DNA of 64,000 bases from positions 310,001-374,000 of the forward strand of contig NZ_FNEI01000001.1 of NCBI RefSeq assembly GCF_900099975.1. Reading direction: 5' to 3'. The stretch comes from Arthrobacter cupressi. Its GTDB lineage: Bacteria > Actinomycetota > Actinomycetes > Actinomycetales > Micrococcaceae. This document shows positions 16,171-25,096 of the stretch, piece after piece (positions within the stretch are counted from its first letter, which is position 1; the number at the start of each line of letters is the position of its first letter). Position numbers and translations under genes: made by a program. The notes under the pieces are model-generated. The model saw only the letters and a list, made by a program, of their open reading frames with translations, made no database searches and was not told the origin of the DNA.

Positions 16171-16214
16171 ACACGCCGCCGGTACCGTGCCCTCGGTACT
16201 GGCGGCGTGTTTTT
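16171..16214 (+). terminator. intrinsic terminator after the BMP lipoprotein gene
   Basis: A 17-bp stem with one G-U pair (16171-16187 with 16194-16210) ends in TTTTT. It separates the binding protein from its ATPase and permeases. Confidence 0.9.
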
Positions 16215-16347
16215 GCCCAAACTAGCGCCTATCCCGCTCCCAAAGTTCGCTGCCCTCACTTCGGGGCCCTCGCGAGATAGGCTTGGCTCACGCGCCCCGG
16301 TACTGGCAGCGTGGCCGTCTTTCGGACTCAAAAGAACGGTGGGAGTT

Positions 16348-17868
16348 GTGAAACTCGAATTGAAAGGGATCTCGAAGGCCTTCGGATCCTTTTACGCCAA
16401 CCAAGACATCGACCTTGTGGTCGAATCCGGCCAGATCCATTGCCTTCTCGGTGAAAACGGAGCCGGAAAATCCACCCTCATGAACGTGCTGTACGGGCTG
16501 TACGAGCCCACCGCGGGCAGGATCCTGGTGGACGGGAAGCCCATGAACTTCCGCGGCCCGGGCGACGCCATGGCCGCGGGAATCGGCATGGTCCACCAGC
16601 ATTTCATGCTGATCCCCGTATTCACGGTTGCAGAAAACGTTGCCCTCGGCGCCGAACCGACAAGCCCTGGCGGCATCCTGAACCTGGAGAAGACCCGGAA
16701 GGAAATCCGCGAAATCTCCGAACGCTACGGCTTTGACGTCGACCCCGACGCCCTCGTGGAGGACCTGCCCGTCGGAGTGCAGCAAAGGGTGGAAATCATC
16801 AAGGCGTTGGTCCGGAACGCGAAAGTGCTGATCCTGGACGAACCCACCGCCGTGCTGACGCCGCAGGAAACCGACGAGTTGCTGGACATTATGCGCCAGC
16901 TCAAAGCGGCCGGAACATCGATCGTGTTCATCTCGCACAAGCTGCGAGAGGTCAAGGCTGTCTCCGACGTCATCACCGTAATCCGCCGCGGCAAAGTCGT
17001 GGGGGACGCTCCGCCCACGGCCTCGCCCACCGAGCTGGCGTCCATGATGGTCGGTCGGCCGGTCAGCCTGAGCCTCAACAAGGCCGCCGCCCAGCCGGGG
17101 GAAACCACCTTCGTCGTGCGCGACCTCACGGTACGCGCGGCCAACGGCACCAACGTCGTCGATGGCATCAGCTTCGAGATCGCCAAAGGCGAAATCCTCG
17201 CCGTGGCAGGAGTGCAGGGCAACGGCCAGACCGAGCTCACCGAAGCGATCCTCGGGGTCCAGGAGCATGTGGCCGGATCCGTCATGCTCGACGGCAAGGA
17301 ATTGCTCGGCCTGCCGGTCAAGGAGGTGCTGCGCTCCGGCGTCGGATTCGTTCCGGAAGACCGCACCCATGACGGCCTGGTAGGGCCCTTCTCGGTGGCG
17401 GAAAACCTGGTGCTGGACCTCTACGACCAGGCGCCGTTCGCCAGGGGCGTGAGCATGAGTCCCGCCAAGGTCTCCGGCAACGCCGAAGCCAAGATCAAGG
17501 AATTCGATATCCGGACCCCCTCAGCGGGCTCGGCGGCGGGAACGCTGTCAGGCGGCAACCAGCAGAAAGTGGTCATGGCGCGGGAGCTGTCCCGGCCACT
17601 GCGGCTCTTCATCGCGAGCCAGCCGACACGCGGCGTCGACGTCGGGTCCATCGAGTTCCTGCACCGCAGGATCATCGCGGAACGCGACGCCGGAACCCCG
17701 GTGATGATCGTCTCCACGGAACTGGACGAGGTGGCCGAACTGGCCGACAGGATTGCCGTGCTGTACAAGGGCAAACTGGTGGGCATCGTGCCCGCCGGAA
17801 CCCCGCGAGACACCCTCGGCCTGATGATGGCCGGCGTAGGCCCGGAAGGAGGCTCCAATGACAACTAA
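16348..17868 (+). CDS. nucleoside ABC transporter ATP-binding protein
   Basis: This ATPase of about 506 residues has two nucleotide-binding domains. Domain 1 has an intact Walker A (LGENGAGKST, about 35-43) and LPVGVQQRVEIIKAL. Domain 2 has the degenerate P-loop GVQGNGQTEL and the signature LSGGNQQKVVMAREL, as usual for the sugar/nucleoside class (YufO/NupA). GTG 16348 gives the expected start KLELKGISK; GTG 16339 is an alternative and neither has an ideal ribosome-binding site. It overlaps the first permease gene by 11 nt. Confidence 0.92.
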   Translation: MKLELKGISKAFGSFYANQDIDLVVESGQIHCLLGENGAGKSTLMNVLYGLYEPTAGRILVDGKPMNFRGPGDAMAAGIGMVHQHFMLIPVFTVAENVALGAEPTSPGGILNLEKTRKEIREISERYGFDVDPDALVEDLPVGVQQRVEIIKALVRNAKVLILDEPTAVLTPQETDELLDIMRQLKAAGTSIVFISHKLREVKAVSDVITVIRRGKVVGDAPPTASPTELASMMVGRPVSLSLNKAAAQPGETTFVVRDLTVRAANGTNVVDGISFEIAKGEILAVAGVQGNGQTELTEAILGVQEHVAGSVMLDGKELLGLPVKEVLRSGVGFVPEDRTHDGLVGPFSVAENLVLDLYDQAPFARGVSMSPAKVSGNAEAKIKEFDIRTPSAGSAAGTLSGGNQQKVVMARELSRPLRLFIASQPTRGVDVGSIEFLHRRIIAERDAGTPVMIVSTELDEVAELADRIAVLYKGKLVGIVPAGTPRDTLGLMMAGVGPEGGSNDN

Positions 17869-19189
17869 GGACAGCAACCCACCCGTGGATCCGGACAAGG
17901 AAACCGTCGAGGAGGTCCAGGCCGCCGACGTCGCACTCGACACGGCGGGCGGCACGCTCGAACCGTCGCTGGTCCCGGTCTCCACGCAAAGCGGGGACAC
18001 CGGCCACCCGCAGGGCAGCGTGCTGCGCCGGATCGTCATGGGCAATGGCTTCGTGTCGCTCCTCGCGGTCTTCGTGGCCCTGGTGCTGGGCGGCATCCTG
18101 ATCGCCAGCACCGATCCCGCCGTCGCCAGGACCGCCGGGTACTTCTTTGCCCGGCCCAGCGATTTCCTGTCGGCACTGTGGAGCGCCATGACGAGGAGCT
18201 ACGTTGCCCTTTTCCAGGGCTCCGTGTTCAACCCGCGCCAGGGATTCTCGCCGCTGCTGGAAACCATGACGGTGGCCACGCCCCTGATCTGCGCCGGCCT
18301 CGGCGTGGCGCTCGCCTTCCGCGCGGGCCTGTTCAACATCGGCGCCCAGGGACAAATCATCATCAGCGCCACGCTGGGCGCCTACGCCGGCTTCGCCTGG
18401 CACCTGCCCCTCGTGCTGCACCTGCTGGTGGTGATCGTGATGGGCGTGATCGGCGGCGCCGCCTGGGGCGCGGTCGTCGGCCTCCTGAAGGCACGCACCG
18501 GCGCCCACGAAGTCATCGTGACCATCATGCTGAACTACGTGGCGCTGTTCCTGCTGGACTTCCTGCTCAATACCGAGGCTTTCCGGCGTCCGGGGGACGT
18601 CAGCCCCATCTCGCCGCGGCTGGATGAGTCCGCTGTGTACCCGCAACTGATCCCCGGCTCGCGGCTGCACCTGGGCTTCCTCGTGGCCGTCGCGCTGACC
18701 GCCGGTGTCTGGTGGCTGCTCAACCGCTCCACGATCGGCTTCGAATTCCGGGCCGTGGGCGCGAACCCCGCGGCCGCGCGGACCGCCGGCGTCAACGTCC
18801 AAACCGCCACCATCCTGGTGATGGCAATGGCCGGCGCCCTGGCCGGTTTCGGCGGCATCGCGCAGGTGGCCGGCACGGAGAAGGTCCTCACGGGCGGAGT
18901 CGCGGCACAGATAGGCTTTGATTCCATCACGGTTGCCCTCCTTGGCCGCAGCACGCCGTGGGGAACGTTCTTCGCCGGCCTGCTCTTCGGTGCCTTCCGC
19001 GCCGGGGCCGTGCAGATGCAGATCCAGACCGGAACGCCGATCGACATCGTCCTGGTGGTCCAGTCCCTTATCGTCCTGTTCATCGCCGCTCCTCCGCTGA
19101 TTCGCTCGATCTTCGGGCTCAATCCCGGCAGGAAGAAGCGCGCCAAGGCTGCGGCGAAGGCCGCCGTCGCCACCGGAGGTGCCAAATGA
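17858..19189 (+). CDS. nucleoside ABC transporter permease 1
   Basis: This 443-residue membrane permease has about eight to ten helices from residue 65 on, after a polar acidic N-terminus. The stretches GVALAFRAGLFNIGAQGQ and GAHEVIVTIMLNYVALFLLDFLL are the BPD_transp_2 motifs of nucleoside/sugar importers (YufP/NupB type). The C-terminus is basic and alanine-rich. AGGAGG precedes the ATG. It overlaps the ATPase gene by 11 nt and the next permease by 4 nt (ATGA). Confidence 0.93.
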   Translation: MTTKDSNPPVDPDKETVEEVQAADVALDTAGGTLEPSLVPVSTQSGDTGHPQGSVLRRIVMGNGFVSLLAVFVALVLGGILIASTDPAVARTAGYFFARPSDFLSALWSAMTRSYVALFQGSVFNPRQGFSPLLETMTVATPLICAGLGVALAFRAGLFNIGAQGQIIISATLGAYAGFAWHLPLVLHLLVVIVMGVIGGAAWGAVVGLLKARTGAHEVIVTIMLNYVALFLLDFLLNTEAFRRPGDVSPISPRLDESAVYPQLIPGSRLHLGFLVAVALTAGVWWLLNRSTIGFEFRAVGANPAAARTAGVNVQTATILVMAMAGALAGFGGIAQVAGTEKVLTGGVAAQIGFDSITVALLGRSTPWGTFFAGLLFGAFRAGAVQMQIQTGTPIDIVLVVQSLIVLFIAAPPLIRSIFGLNPGRKKRAKAAAKAAVATGGAK

Positions 19190-20475
19190 CCACCGCAACC
19201 AAACCGGCGCCGGTCCCCGCAGGGCCGACGACGGCGCTCCGCCCGTCACTGAAGGTTCCCGTTTCGCTTGGGGTGCTTTCCCTCGTGGCCCTGGTGTTTT
19301 TTGGCTTCCTCGGACCCTCCAAGACCGCGGAAATGAAGGTCAGCGAGCAGGGCGACGCCATGGAGCTCCCGGCCATCCTGATTCCCGGACAGGGCGGCGG
19401 AATCGCACTGGCCATCCTGCTGCTGGCGATGGCCGCCTACTCGGTGTACCTCTGGTCGAAGGGGGAGCGCTCGCCCAAATGGCTGCCCATCGCCTTCGCA
19501 GTAGTGTTCGTGTTCGCCCTGCTGGTGTGGATCGTGGCCGGCGCCCGTGAACCGTCCATCTCGTTGGCCGGGCTGATCGCCGGGTCGGTGACGCTCGCCG
19601 TGCCTCTGGTCTTCGGTTCCCTCTCAGGCGTGCTCTGCGAGCGGGTCGGCGTCGTCAACATCGCCATCGAAGGCCAGCTCCTGGGCGGCGCCTTCACCGC
19701 CGCACTCGTGGCGACCGTGACCCACAACGCCTACGTCGGGCTGCTGGCCGCCGCCGCGGCCGGAGCCCTCGTGTCGATGGTGCTGGCCGTATTCAGCATC
19801 AAGTACCTGGTCAACCAGATCATCGTGGGCGTGGTGCTGAACGTCCTGGTGTCCGGCTTGACGGGCTTCCTCTTCGGCACCGTCATGGCCCCGGACAAGG
19901 AACTGTTCAACACACCGGCCCGGCTGGACATCCTGCCCATCCCGTTCCTGTCCGACATCCCGATCATCGGACCGATCCTGTTCGAGCAGTCGGTGGCCGG
20001 CTACCTGATGTACGTGGCCGTTGCCGTCGTCTGGGTGGGGCTGTTCAAGACCCGCTGGGGCCTCCGCGTCCGGGCCGTCGGCGAGCACCCGCAGGCGGCC
20101 GACACGCTGGGCATCAACGTCAATGCCACCCGCTTCTGGAACGTGACCCTGGGCGGTGCGATCGCCGGCATCGGCGGCGCCATCTTCACCCTGGTGACCA
20201 TCGATTCCTTCACCAAGGAGATCTCCGGCGGCCGCGGCTTCATCGCCCTGGCGGCCCTCATCTTCGGCCGGTGGAACCCGATCGGAGCCTTCCTGGCGTC
20301 CCTGCTCTTCGGCTTCGCCTACAACCTGCAGTCCATCCTGGGCATCATCGGCACCCCCGTACCCAGCCAGTTCATGGCGATGCTGCCCTACCTGGTGACG
20401 ATCTTCGCCGTCGCCGGGCTGGTGGGCAGGTCCAGGCCACCGGCGGCCAGCGGCATACCGTACGTCAAGGGCTGA
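19186..20475 (+). CDS. nucleoside ABC transporter permease 2
   Basis: This 429-residue partner permease of the same family shows LSGVLCERVGVVNIAIEGQLLGGAF and IKYLVNQIIVGVVLNVLVSGLTGFL as signature regions. It forms a heterodimer with permease 1 in the membrane. ATG 19186 overlaps the previous stop, and GGAGG lies 7 nt ahead. cdd begins 2 nt after its stop, so uptake and first catabolic step are made from one message. Confidence 0.93.
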   Translation: MTTATKPAPVPAGPTTALRPSLKVPVSLGVLSLVALVFFGFLGPSKTAEMKVSEQGDAMELPAILIPGQGGGIALAILLLAMAAYSVYLWSKGERSPKWLPIAFAVVFVFALLVWIVAGAREPSISLAGLIAGSVTLAVPLVFGSLSGVLCERVGVVNIAIEGQLLGGAFTAALVATVTHNAYVGLLAAAAAGALVSMVLAVFSIKYLVNQIIVGVVLNVLVSGLTGFLFGTVMAPDKELFNTPARLDILPIPFLSDIPIIGPILFEQSVAGYLMYVAVAVVWVGLFKTRWGLRVRAVGEHPQAADTLGINVNATRFWNVTLGGAIAGIGGAIFTLVTIDSFTKEISGGRGFIALAALIFGRWNPIGAFLASLLFGFAYNLQSILGIIGTPVPSQFMAMLPYLVTIFAVAGLVGRSRPPAASGIPYVKG

Positions 20476-20477
20476 GC

Positions 20478-20906
20478 GTGGCGGACATCAACTGGAAGGC
20501 CCTGGAAGGCGCTGCCGTGGCCGCCATGCGGAAAGCCTACGCACCGTATTCGAAGTTCCCGGTGGGGGCCGCGGCCCTCACCGAGGACGGCAGGATCGTT
20601 AGCGGCTGCAACGTGGAGAACGCCAGCTACGGGCTGACGCTGTGCGCCGAATGCGCGCTGGTGGGGGAGCTGCACATGAGCGGCGGTGGACGCCTGGCGG
20701 CGTTCTACTGCGTTGACGCGAACGGTGCGGTGCTGATGCCCTGCGGCCGCTGCCGGCAGCTGCTGTATGAATTCCGGGCGCCCGGCATGCAGCTCATGAC
20801 CAGCAAGGGCATCCGGAGCATGGACCAGGTGCTGCCCGACGCCTTCGGCCCCGAAAACCTGGAGCCCGAAAACCTGAAGAACAGCCGTTTGGAGGACACG
20901 CAGTGA
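20478..20906 (+). CDS. cdd: cytidine deaminase
   Basis: This 142-residue tetramer-type enzyme deaminates cytidine and deoxycytidine to uridine and deoxyuridine. The zinc motif is intact: C56-A57-E58 and the PCGRC pair C89 and C92; NVENASYG binds the ribose. The C-terminal 20 residues form a polar tail. GTG 20478 starts 2 nt after the permease stop. The stop overlaps the deoA start by 4 nt (GTGA), coupling deamination to phosphorolysis. Confidence 0.95.
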   Translation: MADINWKALEGAAVAAMRKAYAPYSKFPVGAAALTEDGRIVSGCNVENASYGLTLCAECALVGELHMSGGGRLAAFYCVDANGAVLMPCGRCRQLLYEFRAPGMQLMTSKGIRSMDQVLPDAFGPENLEPENLKNSRLEDTQ

Positions 20907-22228
20907 ACAGCAACGAGGCGTTCGACGCCGAACCGTTTGACGCCGTCCAGATCATCACCATCAAACGGGACAAGGGAACCCTGACCCCGGAACAGATCGA
21001 CTGGACCATCGACGCCTACACGCGCGGCGTGATCGCCGACGAGCAGATGTCCGCCCTGAACATGGCCATCCTGCTCAACGGGATGAACCGGGAAGAAATC
21101 TCCCGTTGGACCGCGGCGATGATCGCCTCGGGCGAGCGGATGGACTTCTCCGGCCTGCGGCGGCCCGACGGCGGCGTGAAGGCCACCGTGGACAAGCACT
21201 CCACCGGGGGCGTGGGGGACAAGATCACCCTTCCGCTCGCGCCCCTGGTTGCGGTATTCGGGGTGGCCGTGCCGCAGCTCTCCGGCCGCGGCCTCGGCCA
21301 CACCGGCGGAACCCTGGACAAGCTGGAGGCCATCCCCGGCTGGCGGGCCGCGCTGAGCAATGAGGAAATCCTGGCCCAGCTGCAGGACACGGGCGCCGTC
21401 ATCTGTGCCGCGGGCAGCGGCCTGGCCCCGGCGGACAAGAAGCTCTACGCCCTGCGTGACGTCACCGGAACGGTGGAGGCGATCCCGCTTATCGCCTCCT
21501 CTATCATGAGCAAGAAAATCGCCGAAGGCACGGGCTCGCTGGTGCTGGACGTCAAGGTGGGCTCGGGCGCCTTCATGAAGGACGAGGCCCGCGCCCGGGA
21601 ACTCGCCGAAACCATGGTCGCCCTGGGCAAGGACGCGGGGGTGAACACCGTGGCCCTGCTGACCAACATGGACACCCCGCTCGGCCTCACCGCGGGCAAC
21701 GCCATCGAAGTGGCCGAATCCGTGGAGGTGCTGGCCGGCGGCGGCCCGGAAGACGTCGTCGAACTCACCGTCCGGCTCGCCGAGGAGATGCTCGCCTGCG
21801 CGGGAATCCACGACGCCGATCCCGCCGCCGCGCTCAACGACGGCCGGGCGATGGACGCGTGGAACCGGATGATCGAGGCGCAGGGCGGCGACCCGAAGGC
21901 CGCGCTTCCCGTGGCGAAGGAATCCGAAGTCGTCTACGCCCCGGCCGACGGGGTCCTCCTGGAACTGGACGCGCTGTCCGTGGGCGTCGCGGCGTGGCGT
22001 CTCGGGGCGGGCCGGGCCCGGAAGGAAGACGTCGTGCAGGCCGGGGCGGGGGTGCGGATGCACGCCAAGCCCGGCGCCTATGTCCGGGCCGGCGAACCGC
22101 TCATGACCCTGTTGACAGACACCCCGGAAAAGTTCGAACGCGCCAAGGAAGCGCTGCAGGACGCCGTAGTGATCGGGCCGGAGGGCTCCCGGCCGGCACA
22201 ACAGTTGATCATCGACCGGATTGCCTGA
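20903..22228 (+). CDS. deoA: thymidine/pyrimidine-nucleoside phosphorylase
   Basis: This 441-residue enzyme cleaves thymidine or uridine with phosphate to the base and (deoxy)ribose-1-phosphate. The family signature SGRGLGHTGGTLDKLEAIPG and the phosphate-binding KHSTGGVGDK are both present, as is VLDVKVGSGAFMK. The length is normal. It overlaps cdd by four bases and ends the nucleoside operon proper; a dedA gene starts 22 nt later, perhaps with its own weak promoter. Confidence 0.95.
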   Translation: MNSNEAFDAEPFDAVQIITIKRDKGTLTPEQIDWTIDAYTRGVIADEQMSALNMAILLNGMNREEISRWTAAMIASGERMDFSGLRRPDGGVKATVDKHSTGGVGDKITLPLAPLVAVFGVAVPQLSGRGLGHTGGTLDKLEAIPGWRAALSNEEILAQLQDTGAVICAAGSGLAPADKKLYALRDVTGTVEAIPLIASSIMSKKIAEGTGSLVLDVKVGSGAFMKDEARARELAETMVALGKDAGVNTVALLTNMDTPLGLTAGNAIEVAESVEVLAGGGPEDVVELTVRLAEEMLACAGIHDADPAAALNDGRAMDAWNRMIEAQGGDPKAALPVAKESEVVYAPADGVLLELDALSVGVAAWRLGAGRARKEDVVQAGAGVRMHAKPGAYVRAGEPLMTLLTDTPEKFERAKEALQDAVVIGPEGSRPAQQLIIDRIA

Positions 22229-22250
22229 GGACCGGATAGCCTAGGAAACC

Positions 22251-22868
22251 GTGCAGGCAATCAACGACTTCATCCTCGCGGCCGCGGGGCAACCCTGGGT
22301 CCTGTTCCTTGTCCTCGCCTGCTGCCTGATCGACGGCTTCTTCCCGCCGATCCCCAGCGAATCCGTGGTGGTGGGCCTGGCGGCAGTGGCCGCGACGGCG
22401 GGCGTGCCCAACCCCTGGCTGCTGATCGTGGTGGCTGCCATCGGGGCGTTCAGCGGCGACAACATCGCCTACCTCATCGGCCGCAGGATGGGCACCCGGC
22501 GCTGGCGGTGGATGCGGACCCAGCGGATGCAGGGGGCGTTCCGCTGGGCCGGGCGGGAGCTCCGCCGTCGGGCAGCCTCGCTGATCCTGGTGGCGCGGTT
22601 CATCCCGGTCGGCAGGGTGGCCGTCAACCTCACGGCCGGCGCCACGCATTTCCGGCACGGGGAGTTCATCTCGCTGACCGCTGTGTCCGCCGTGCTCTGG
22701 GCGGGGTACTCGGTGGCGATCGGCGTGTTCTTCGGCCAGTGGTTCGAGCACAACCACCTGCTGGGCGCCGTGATCGCGATCGTCGCCGCCGTCATCCTGG
22801 GCGTCATCGTGGACCGGATCATCAGCAAGGTGCGCGGCCCTCTGCCCGAGGATCTGGACAGCGCCTGA
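22251..22868 (+). CDS. DedA family membrane protein 1
   Basis: This 205-residue integral membrane protein has about five hydrophobic segments. The DedA/SNARE-associated (VTT) signatures FPPIPSES near residue 35, GDNIAYLIGRR near 70 and the ARFIPVGRVAVN stretch near 115 are present. DedA proteins are now linked to lipid flipping, including undecaprenyl phosphate in some bacteria; which role applies here is unknown. A possible TAGCCT -10 box lies 8 nt before the GTG. It is paralogous to the next gene and the pair are 216 nt apart. Confidence 0.87.
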   Translation: MQAINDFILAAAGQPWVLFLVLACCLIDGFFPPIPSESVVVGLAAVAATAGVPNPWLLIVVAAIGAFSGDNIAYLIGRRMGTRRWRWMRTQRMQGAFRWAGRELRRRAASLILVARFIPVGRVAVNLTAGATHFRHGEFISLTAVSAVLWAGYSVAIGVFFGQWFEHNHLLGAVIAIVAAVILGVIVDRIISKVRGPLPEDLDSA

Positions 22869-23084
22869 TCCGCCCCCCGCTCAACCCAGGGTATGAGCCT
22901 CCCGACGCCGGAAAATCAGCCCGCGGGAGGACCATCGGAAGCAGCCGCCCGGGATACCGTTGAGACCGTGATTCCCGCGGTCGGGGCGTAGCGAACGACG
23001 CACCGGCCGTGGGACACTTGGACAAGCTGTCCAGCCCTTATTCCCCCGGTCAGATCGCCCGGTCAGTACTAGGAGCCGTCGTCC

Positions 23085-23762
23085 GTGGAATTCCTGAACC
23101 AGATGCTTGAGCACGCCGCCGGGCAACCGTGGATTTACCCCGTTCTCCTGGTGTTCTTTTTCATCGACGGCTTCGCCACGATCCTGCCCAGCGAAACGGC
23201 CATTGTGGGGCTGTCCGCGCTCTCCCTGCACCACGGGCAACCGAACCTTTGGATCCTGGGTATCACCGCCCTGATCGGCGCCATGGCCGGAGACAACATG
23301 GCCTACCTGCTGGGCCGCAAGATCGGCCTGGACCGCTGGAAATGGATGCGCCGGCCCAAGGTGAAGAAGATGTTCGCCTGGGCCCAGTACGAACTCGGCA
23401 AGCGCGGGGCCGTGCTCATCTTCACCGCCCGCTACATTCCCTGGGGCCGCGTCGCCGTCAACTACGTGGCGGGACAGACCGGGTTCCGGCACCGCACCTT
23501 CTTCTGGCTGGACGCCTTCGCCTGCGTCACCTGGGTGGGCTACTCCATCGGCGTCGGGCTGCTCGCCGGGCAGTGGGTGCACAACAACCCGCTGCTGGGC
23601 GTCGGCATCGCGGTGGCGTTCGCCGTCGTCCTCGGTTTCGTGGTGGACCACGCGCTGCGCTGGTGGCACAAGTACCTGGAACGGAAGGACGCCGCGGCGG
23701 CGGCCATGGAAGTGGACGCGCAGGACGAGAAGGAAACCGCCAGGATCCCGGACGCCGGCTGA
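23085..23762 (+). CDS. DedA family membrane protein 2
   Basis: This 225-residue paralogue of the preceding DedA protein has matching motifs: TILPSETAIVGL, GDNMAYLLGRKIGLDRWKW and TARYIPWGRVAVNYVAG. The C-terminal tail is charged and rich in alanine and glutamate. AGGAG lies 9 nt before the GTG start. The 216-nt gap before it (22869-23084) shows no gene, only GC-rich sequence. An 8-bp inverted repeat and a diverged copy of the dispersed repeat follow its stop. Confidence 0.87.
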   Translation: MEFLNQMLEHAAGQPWIYPVLLVFFFIDGFATILPSETAIVGLSALSLHHGQPNLWILGITALIGAMAGDNMAYLLGRKIGLDRWKWMRRPKVKKMFAWAQYELGKRGAVLIFTARYIPWGRVAVNYVAGQTGFRHRTFFWLDAFACVTWVGYSIGVGLLAGQWVHNNPLLGVGIAVAFAVVLGFVVDHALRWWHKYLERKDAAAAAMEVDAQDEKETARIPDAG

Positions 23763-23763
23763 C

Positions 23764-23858
23764 CGCGTTAGCGACTAACGCGCCCCCCGGCCTCGCAAGT
23801 CCCCATTGGCTCCCGGACCTCGCTTCGCTCGGTCAGGGTCCCTCGCCGGTGTGGGCCC
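23764..23858 (+). repeat. small hairpin plus dispersed repeat copy C
   Basis: CGCGTTAG-cga-CTAACGCG (23764-23782) is a perfect 8-bp hairpin directly after the DedA stop. Bases 23799-23858 then align over 60 bp with the repeat at 32626-32686, with scattered mismatches; ACCTCGCT, GCTCGG and GTGGGCCC are shared. Confidence 0.6.
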
Positions 23859-23880
23859 ACGCCCGGGGACCCCTGCGCGT

Positions 23881-23886
23881 TACTCT
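23881..23886 (+). promoter_or_regulatory. -10 box of add
   Basis: TACTCT lies 6 nt before GTG 23893. This is a probable leaderless promoter. Confidence 0.55.
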
Positions 23887-23892
23887 TAGTCC

Positions 23893-25038
23893 GTGACTGA
23901 ACCCATTGTTGATGCCGCCCCTGCCCTCGACTTCGATCTGAAGAACCTGCCCAAGGTTTCCCTCCACGACCACCTGGACGGCGGGCTGCGCCCGGCCACC
24001 ATCATCGAGCTGGCCGAGGCCGTCGGCCACACCCTGCCTTCCACGGACGCTGTGGCACTGGGCGAATGGTTCCGAGAGTCCGCCGACTCCGGCTCCCTGG
24101 TCCGTTACCTCGAGACCTTCGACCACACCATCGCCGTGATGCAGACCAAGGAAGCCTTGGTGCGCGTCGCCAAGGAATTCGTCGAGGATCTCGCGGACGA
24201 CGGCGTCGTCTACGGTGAGGTGCGCTGGGCGCCGGAACAGCACCTGCAGAAGGGCCTCACCCTGGACGAGGTCGTGGACGCGGTGCAGGAAGGCATCGAC
24301 GCCGGCGTGGAGGCCGTGGCCGCCACCGGCCGCGACATCCAGGTGGGACAGCTCATCACCGCCATGCGCCACGCGGACCGCAGCCAGGAAATCGCCGAGC
24401 TCGCCGTCCGCCACCGGGAAAACGGCGCCGTGGGCTTCGACATCGCCGGCGCCGAGGACGGCTTCCCGCCGTCGCGCTTCAAGGACGCCTTCACCTACCT
24501 GGCCGAGCAGCACTTCCCGGCCACCGTGCACGCCGGCGAAGCCGCGGGCCTGGACAGCATCCGCTCCGCACTCCTCGACGGCCGCGCCCTGCGCCTGGGC
24601 CACGGCGTGCGGATCGCCGAGGACATCTCGGTGGAGTTCGAGGTGGATCCGGAGAACGACGGCGAGGAAGCAGTGGGCATGGTGACCCTCGGCGAACTGG
24701 CCGCCTGGGTCCGGGACCGCGGCATCGCCCTGGAAATTTGCCCGTCCTCCAACCTGCAGACCGGCGCGATCGCGGAATTCGGTGAAGGCATCGAAAGCCA
24801 CCCGATCGACATGCTGTACCAGCTGGGCTTCAACGTCACGGTCAACACTGACAACCGGCTCATGAGCGGCGTGACCCTCACCAACGAATTCGAACTGCTG
24901 GTGGAAACCTTCGACTACGACCTCGACGACCTGCTGGAGCTCACCCTCAACGCCGCCGAAGCCTCCTTCCTGTCCCTGGACGAGAAGGAAGCACTGGTCG
25001 AGTACATCAACGACGCCTACGCGAACCTTGCCGGCTGA
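23893..25038 (+). CDS. add: adenosine deaminase
   Basis: This 381-residue zinc enzyme converts adenosine and deoxyadenosine to inosine forms. Zinc ligands H25 and H27 are in SLHDHLDG; H213 and the catalytic glutamate E216 are in VHAGEAAG; the late HGVRI histidine and the NTDNRLMSG aspartate complete the site. It extends the nucleoside catabolic set but has its own promoter (TACTCT, 6 nt before the start). The stop is followed within 20 nt by a strong hairpin that overlaps the mazG start. Confidence 0.95.
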   Translation: MTEPIVDAAPALDFDLKNLPKVSLHDHLDGGLRPATIIELAEAVGHTLPSTDAVALGEWFRESADSGSLVRYLETFDHTIAVMQTKEALVRVAKEFVEDLADDGVVYGEVRWAPEQHLQKGLTLDEVVDAVQEGIDAGVEAVAATGRDIQVGQLITAMRHADRSQEIAELAVRHRENGAVGFDIAGAEDGFPPSRFKDAFTYLAEQHFPATVHAGEAAGLDSIRSALLDGRALRLGHGVRIAEDISVEFEVDPENDGEEAVGMVTLGELAAWVRDRGIALEICPSSNLQTGAIAEFGEGIESHPIDMLYQLGFNVTVNTDNRLMSGVTLTNEFELLVETFDYDLDDLLELTLNAAEASFLSLDEKEALVEYINDAYANLAG

Positions 25039-25057
25039 CCATCCCGTAAGCAAGGAG

Positions 25058-25096
25058 CACGGCTCCTCCGGTGGCGCCGCCCCCGGAGGAGCCGTG
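25058..25096 (+). promoter_or_regulatory. 14-bp hairpin over the probable mazG start
   Basis: Arms 25058-25071 and 25083-25096 pair perfectly over 14 bp with an 11-nt loop. The right arm holds both the GGAGGA ribosome-binding sequence and the GTG start at 25094. It could terminate add transcription or limit mazG translation. Confidence 0.75.
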
